A DNA stretch of 64,000 nucleotides from positions 39,908,758 through 39,972,757 of the forward strand of contig NC_134080.1 of NCBI RefSeq assembly GCF_000715075.1. Direction: 5' to 3'. Numbering within the stretch: the first letter of the stretch is position 1; each line of letters starts with the position of its first letter. Both the position numbers and the translations under genes were made by a program. This DNA comes from Nicotiana tabacum. Lineage: Eukaryota > Streptophyta > Magnoliopsida > Solanales > Solanaceae. A model generated the notes under the pieces. That model was given only the letters and a program-made list of their open reading frames with translations. It did not search any database and was not told where the DNA came from. This document shows positions 58,807 to 64,000 of this stretch, in pieces.

Positions 58807-60269
58807 CTCATTTTTTTATGGGCATTGTGTTACAAAACACGGACAAAGGCAAAAGGAAAGGAGGACTTTGAATTTTTTGGAAAAAAAAGACGGTTCACGC
58901 TTCTTCTTCTTAAAGAAGAAGAAGCAGAAACCCTAAAGACCATCGGCAAAAACCACCTAACACCACCCGACCACTCCCCCGGCGCTAAACCACCACCAAA
59001 ACGACCCCAAAAACCACCATTAACGACCTCACGACCACCACCAAACACCCACCTCCTTCACGTCCAGTTTTCCCCCCTCGTCATCACTGTTCCTCCGTCT
59101 TCTTCCTCTTGAAAAAAAAAAATAGAAAAAACCTACCAAAACCCTACCCTTAAAAACTCCATTTCCGGACTTCCCCCCAGCACCGGACCAACACCCCTAC
59201 TGCCCAAAACCACCATCGACAGACCACCAACTCCCTCCACCCCGTCCAGCGTCCTCGTCGACCACCTGCCCCGACGCCATAACCGCCAACCTTCGACGTC
59301 AACCAGTCGCACCCCGTCAACCAGTCGCACCCCGTCTACTACTAACTCCCTCCACCTCCATCACTGTCCAAACACCACTACACTACTGTCGTAACCAACA
59401 AGTCAGTCCCACCCCCCGTCGCAGCCCCAGTCCCGTCAACCTCAACCAAAAACCCAGCAACACCCATCGACCACCCGTCAAGCAGCAGCCATCGCTGCTG
59501 CGTCGTCCAACCACCCCCTTCGTCAACTGCCCAAACGACCCCTCCAACTGCGGCTTCACGTACACAGGTGTCGCGCCGGAAAAATACAGCAGCAACCAAA
59601 CAATCCCTGGTCGTTGACAGTTGTGGGTCCGAGCTTTCTGTTCGTCGAGGTACGGTACGTCGAGGTCCGGTACGTCGAGGTGTTTGTCTGAGGTCCGTTG
59701 AGGTCGTCTTTGGTTCGTCGAGGTCCGGTACGTCGAGGTTGTTGTCCGAGGTTTCGTCGCGGTTCCAACGCATCGGACGATAATATCAAGTAGGTCATCT
59801 CTGTCCGTGTCCTTCATATTTGTTGTTTAGTAACATGAACATGTGTTCGTTGAAATACAATCCTAGTTCATGCGAATAGTATGCAAATGAGCGAGACATA
59901 TTCATATGATGTTTGTAAGTTGATATTTCTTGTTAATTAACTCCGTATGATATTGAAATTTGCTCGTGAATGTATTTCCTTTGTTCCGTCATGTTAAGTA
60001 GTTATTCGGCATTTTGCTTCTTCATGCTCAGATTATTGTTATCTCAATGTTTGTCTTAATAGTTGTTCGTACATGTAGTAGCAATGTTAAAATCATAGTA
60101 GTAATTTAATCCCGCGGAAAAATACTCGTCTCATCAAATAAGTTTAATCTACGATCCATGACCTCGCGAAGTAGCAAAGAAATGTAGTCATTTTAGCCTT
60201 GTCCTTTTTTTAAAAAAAATATAAATAAAAAATAAATAAATAATAAATAATAATAATAAAAAATAAAAT

Positions 60270-60880
60270 GAGACGAGCCTCGCCAAATAAAAGGGACAAA
60301 TTGCGGGGCCCTCACAAAATATATGTATTAAATACTTAGATTCCGGGATGGGTCGTTTAGCAAATTTCACGGCCCTACCCAAAAATAATAATGCGCTAGT
60401 TGCTTTAGGCGCGCCTTTAATAATGTTATCTCCCTAAACTCGGGTGCACATTTATGTGATCCAAATTCAAATCTCAACGGAGTCGAAATATATCTCTAGT
60501 CACGGGCACATTGATTGTGACGTGGCCCGAGACGCATTTCCACGTCGTTGTAAATTCCTTCAAAAAAAATAAGAATGAGATGAGCCTCGCCGAATAAAAA
60601 TACAAATTGTGGGGCCCTCAGTAAATACTTGCTTTAAATTACTTAGAATTCAGGAGGGCCGTTAGCGAATTTCACGGCCTCCGCAAAATAATAATGCGAT
60701 AGTCTCTTTAGGCGCGTGTTTAACAATTTACTTTCTTAAGCTCGGGTGTGCATATCATGCGACCCAAATCCAAATCTCAAAACATCAAATAAAATGCGTT
60801 CCGGATTGTGGGTGCATTTCATGTGACACAGTCCAAAGATATGTTTTAAGCGATGTTCACATTCCTAAAAAATAATGATA
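60270..60880 (+). repeat. Duplication of about 305 bp in the R LTR
   Basis: Two copies start at GAGACGAGCCTCGCC (60270) and GAGATGAGCCTCGCC (about 60577); both contain GCGGGGCCCTCA-like sequence and CTCGGGTG. It is the same duplication as in L. Confidence 0.78.
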
Positions 60881-61226
60881 ATAAAGCGGTAAAAGTTAAA
60901 ATTTGCACATAAGTTCATACTTGTATAAAATCAGATAATCAAGCCAAATATAACAGTTGAGCGACCGTGCTAGAACCACGGAACTCGGGAATGCCTAACA
61001 CCTTCTCCCGGGTTAACAGAATTCCTTATCCGGATTTTTGGTACGCAGACCATAATATAGAGTCATTCTTTTCCTCGATTCGGGATTAAAATTGGTGACT
61101 TGGGACACCCTAAATCTCCCAAGTGGCGACTCTGAAATAAACAAATAAATCCCCTTTCGATTGTCCTTTAATTGGAAAAAACTCCCTCGCGCCCCCCGGG
61201 TGCGGAAAAAGGAGGTGTGACAGCTC

Positions 61227-61244
61227 TGGCGACTCTGCTGGGGA
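61227..61244 (+). other. Primer binding site of element R (tRNA-Arg)
   Basis: TGGCGACTCTGCTGGGGA, four bases after the LTR end. Confidence 0.88.
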
Positions 61245-61814
61245 TTAGTGACCCAGAACCACTGGTTCAGGGTTAGAAATTCGAGCTTAGATAAATTGTT
61301 ATATTTGGTTTTATCTGATTCTTACATGTTTGAGCCTAATGTGCTAAATGCTACTTTTACCGCTTTGACATTATTTGAACTGTATATAAACTGTGTCGAA
61401 ACCCTTCTCTTCTTACCTCTGGGGATGTGCTTACTGGTTGAGACTCCCTATTCTGTTAGTGTCATACCCTAAATAAAAGAGGCTCGGAAAGTTTCTAAGC
61501 CGGCTGGCCTTTTGGTTCCCGGAAAGGAGCTACTTCCTCAGCTCGAGTTGTCCGCTCGGGTACACTGTCTAGAACACCGACCCAGGTTTTTGAACCTAGT
61601 ATAACAAAGCCACATGCCGGATCCCTAGTAGGAACGTTTATTTGCATCATGTGCATTTGACTTAGGGGACTCAACATAGGGGTTGGGTCCGTCTAGGACA
61701 AGCAACCTGAAAATAATAGACAATCTTTCGGCATCCTACGTGCTACATGTTGTATTTAGTCAAGGGAGAATGGGTCATTTGGTCATTTCCAGCATGATGT
61801 TATTTTAATCAAAG

Positions 61815-62030
61815 CATGGTGAACATTTGTGGAATCCAAGAAGCCTTGGAATTCCCTATGTCCCCCACGCTTGCTTTTTGGGAAAGCACATGGGGAACAT
61901 TTGTGGAATCCAAGAAGTCTTGGAATTCCCATATGTCCCACACGCTTCATATGTTGGGAAAAGCGCATGGGGAGCATTTGCGGAATCCAAGAAGTCTTGG
62001 AAATCATTATGTCTCCCATGCCACATTTTT
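61815..62030 (+). repeat. Triplicated hairpin module in the R leader
   Basis: GGAATCCAAGAAG(T/C)CTTGG recurs at 61831, 61905 and 61982. CCAAG and CTTGG pair around AAGT or AAGC. Spacers share GGGGAACATTTGTGG-like and ATGTCCCCCACGC-like sequence. ORFs across this block in three frames are repeat artefacts. Confidence 0.87.
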
Positions 62031-62229
62031 GAAAGAAATAATAAATATAAAAAATAAAAATACAAATAAAAACAAAGCATGAAAATTCAAAAAGATTTTG
62101 TATGTTGTCATCATTTTCCACATATAAGAAAATCGTGAAAAAAGGAGAAAATAACAGCATAGAAGTCCGAGTAGAGTCGAAACTCTGCCGAAATTTTGAA
62201 AATGAAAAAATGTCTTGTTAGTTTGTTAT

Positions 62230-62770
62230 ATTAAAAGCAAAGGGAAAAAAATCATCATTGTTCTGTCTGGTTTTTTTAAAAATATTAAAAAAAGTTTGTT
62301 TTGCCATTAAATGAAAATGAAAAAGAGTTTGGTTTTTAAAAAAAAATGTTTTATTTTATTTTATTTTGTTTGTCTATGAAAATGCCAGAAATAAAAATAA
62401 AAAAGAGTCCGGCGTTGAATGTGATTTTATTATTTGTTCCAAAAATAAGTATATATATAATCCAAAAAAAAAATCAAAAGAAAGTTCAAAATTCAAAAAG
62501 ATAAAATAGATAAATAAAAATCCGAAAATATTTTGATTCTTCTTTAGAAAATTCAAAATTCAAAAAAAAAATATTTTAGAAGCATTTCTTTTATTAAAGG
62601 TAAAATTCCAAAAAAAATATTTTCTTCTTCTTCTTTAGAATAAAAAAAAAAGCAAATGAAATTCAAAAATGTATCTTAGAAGTATTTCTTTCAAAAAAAA
62701 ATCAATCAAAAATCCAAAAAATATACTTCATTTCTTCTTTTAAAGTAGTTCTTTTACAAATTAACAAAAA
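62230..62770 (+). other. A-rich low-complexity leader segment
   Basis: Mostly AAAAAT/AAAATTC runs, matching the T-rich segment 36180-36780 of the inverse element M. Nothing else seen. Confidence 0.75.
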
Positions 62771-62805
62771 AAAGGGTTAGTTCATCTACTTATTCCTGAT
62801 TGCCC

Positions 62806-62852
62806 GAACTACGCGGGTTTGATTCTCACCGGATGTGAGATACGTAGGCAAC
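62806..62852 (+). other. Two-stem RNA motif, leader position 1 (element R)
   Basis: Outer CTACG (62809-62813) pairs with CGTAG (62843-62847). Inner hairpin TCTCAC-CGGAT-GTGAGA, preceded by the shared TGAT. It lies about 1.58 kb into the leader. Confidence 0.72.
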
Positions 62853-62944
62853 CCTTATCGGGTCCAACCCCACCGTTTTGCTAAAAAGCCAAAAACAAAC
62901 AAATAATAATCATAAAAAATATATATGTCAAATTTTAATTTTTG

Positions 62945-63330
62945 TCATAAAGAAGTCGGGTGACGCTGTTTTATCAAGACATAGCCGAATGTTCCCGAAA
63001 GGGACGCCGGAAGGCTGACTTTGCATAAACAGCCACCTTTGGGTCATTTTTAAGATTTGGTCCGATTGACCCACACAGCCTTAAAAATCTTCGTCCTCGA
63101 GACGTTGACAGGTCGTGTTTGCAGTATTGGGTTTCCTATTTTCAAAAAACAATAAAAGAGTCATAACTAAGTCAGGAGATGCTGTTTGTCATAAATAGCC
63201 GAATGTTCCCGAAAGGGACGCCGGAAGGCTGACTTTGCATAAACAGCCACCTTTTGGGTCATGTCTAGGAGTTTGGTCCAGTTGACCCACACAGCCTTAA
63301 AAAGCTTCGTCCCCGAGACGCTGAAGGGCC
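62945..63330 (+). repeat. Duplicated leader module of about 214 nt (element R)
   Basis: Two copies with GCCGAATGTTCCCGAAAGGG, GACGCCGGAAGGCTGACTTT and GACCCACACAGCC. The hairpin TCCC-GAAA-GGGA is at 62993-63004 and 63207-63218, 214 nt apart, each with a GNRA loop. It is the same module as 35575-35945 in M. Confidence 0.83.
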
Positions 63331-63783
63331 GTGTTTTGCACCACCAAGTTTTTATTATAATTTGAAAAAAAGAGTCGACGGTCAGGTGAATACCCTTCAA
63401 ATTTTGTCATAATAAGCCGAGCCAGCTTCGGCCGCGTCTTAAACCGTTCTTGCCGAAATAGCCTTAGAGTATCTTTCAGTTGTCGAAAGGTTATTTTCGT
63501 AAAAAAATGGACAAGTTTGTAAAGTGTCAAAATAATCCTCCCCGGCCTCAAAATTCATGTGAAAATTGGAAGGGGCCACATTTGCAAAAATAACTGTTTT
63601 GTTGCATTTGTCGAACAGAGAAAGGGAGCTAGCCTTTTGTTTTTGAGTTTATAAATCTCTTGATTAGAATAATGTGGGTTGCTTGAGTTTCAAGTTTGTA
63701 AGTCACCTTCAAACCTTTGAAACTCAGTTTGTTCTAATATGAAAATTGAAAAATGTTTACTGTTGTTTATCTTTTATTCGTCT

Positions 63784-63829
63784 GAACTACGCAAGGTCTG
63801 ATTCATGCGGGGTCATGATACGTAGGCAA
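63784..63829 (+). other. Two-stem RNA motif, leader position 2 (element R)
   Basis: Outer CTACG (63787-63791) pairs with CGTAG (63821-63825). Inner hairpin TCATG-CGGGGT-CATGA, preceded by TGAT. It lies about 450 nt before the predicted gag start. Confidence 0.72.
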
Positions 63830-64000
63830 TCTCCATAAGATTCGGCCACACACAAAAAAAAATGATGAAAAAGAGAAAAAAAGAAAAAAGGAAAAACAAA
63901 GGTAAAAAAAAATAAAAAAAATAAATATATATATATTGATAATAATAAGGACCGACTGAGTCCATTCTAACATATTTGGTTTTGAATTGTGAAGAAAGTT

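Larger units (their letters stand above)
58174..61222 (+). repeat. 5' LTR of element R (3049 bp)
   Basis: Ends GGAGGTGTGACA. It is about 1 kb shorter than the L and M LTRs but shares both ends with them. It contains inverted repeats at 58735-58806, a C-rich segment (58920-59560) and the U5-side duplication of about 305 bp (60270-60880). The GC-richer frames at 58801-59112 and 59378-59817 overlap on both strands and have no domain. Confidence 0.92.
58174..64000 (+). mobile_element. Element R: 5' LTR and leader of a Tat-A gypsy element
   Basis: The LTR is 58174-61222, starting TGTAAGCACGTGATTTTT as in L and M. The tRNA-Arg primer site (61227-61244) and a non-coding leader continue past the window end. 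By comparison with M, where gag starts about 3.05 kb after the LTR, gag should begin near 64250-64300. The left target duplication is predicted to be CCCGG (58169-58173). It inserted into the copia-2 LTR. Confidence 0.93.

Noticed and set aside
58801..59112. 103-codon proline-rich ORF in the R LTR
   Set aside because: Lies in the C-rich LTR segment, overlaps frames on the other strand and has no counterpart in the L or M LTRs.
62806..62852. Hammerhead or other known self-cleaving ribozyme
   Set aside because: The TGAT segment recalled the hammerhead CUGAUGA box, but the second conserved strand (GAAA) and a three-stem junction are missing; no twister or hatchet core either.
62806..62852. tRNA or tRNA-derived SINE B box
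   Set aside because: GGTTTGATTC resembles a B box, but there is no acceptor stem, A box or cloverleaf, and the other positions lose the resemblance.

Overview
This is a transposon-dense stretch of a plant nuclear genome, most likely Solanaceae and probably Nicotiana or a close relative. The evidence is the Tat-lineage Ty3/gypsy elements with tandem RNase H domains, RTE-type LINEs with (TTG)n tails, Stowaway and hAT MITEs, and an intron-rich plant gene. No bacterial-style operon, CRISPR array or RNA gene was found.

The only host gene I can support is an eight-exon MEMO1 homologue (42611-50272, + strand). Its seven introns are all GT-AG and it has an uninterrupted 291-codon frame. Four introns carry transposon insertions: a RTE LINE, a (TTG)n-tailed fragment and a Stowaway MITE in intron 1, a second Stowaway-like MITE in intron 3, an L1 LINE in intron 4, and a hAT MITE in intron 6.

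The layout from left to right is nested. Element L (1-9608, +) is the 3' half of a Tat-family element: RNase H, additional RNase H, integrase, a long repeat-rich 3' UTR, a polypurine tract and a 4.06 kb LTR. L sits inside Tat-B (9609-21695, -), a different Tat family with degenerate gag-pol and a 4.8 kb LTR. Tat-B sits inside a RTE LINE fragment (21696-22124). Next comes copia-1 (22287-42215 including its insert), bounded by the 5-bp duplication ACATT. Its 3' LTR is split by element M (26094-42020, -), a complete 15.9 kb element of the L family with near-identical 4.15 kb LTRs and the target duplication ACTCC. M has no pol and only a deleted gag. MEMO1 follows, then about 2.5 kb of AT-rich flank, then copia-2 (52771-58173, -). 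Copia-2's 5' LTR is broken by element R (58174 to the window end, +), which shows its 5' LTR, tRNA-Arg primer site and long leader. L, M and R are one family, called Tat-A here.

The most interesting structure is a two-stem RNA motif that occurs eight times in the untranslated regions of L, M and R: two positions in the leader and two in the 3' UTR. The four positions carry unrelated inner-stem sequences that all still pair, and the outer stem switches from CTACG/CGTAG to CTACAT/ATGTAG in a compensated way. This looks like a conserved structured RNA of the retrotransposon; I know of no description of it. The leaders also hold a duplicated module of about 214 nt with a GNRA-loop hairpin and a triplicated hairpin module. 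The 3' UTRs hold four different tandem arrays of the kind that can seed satellites.
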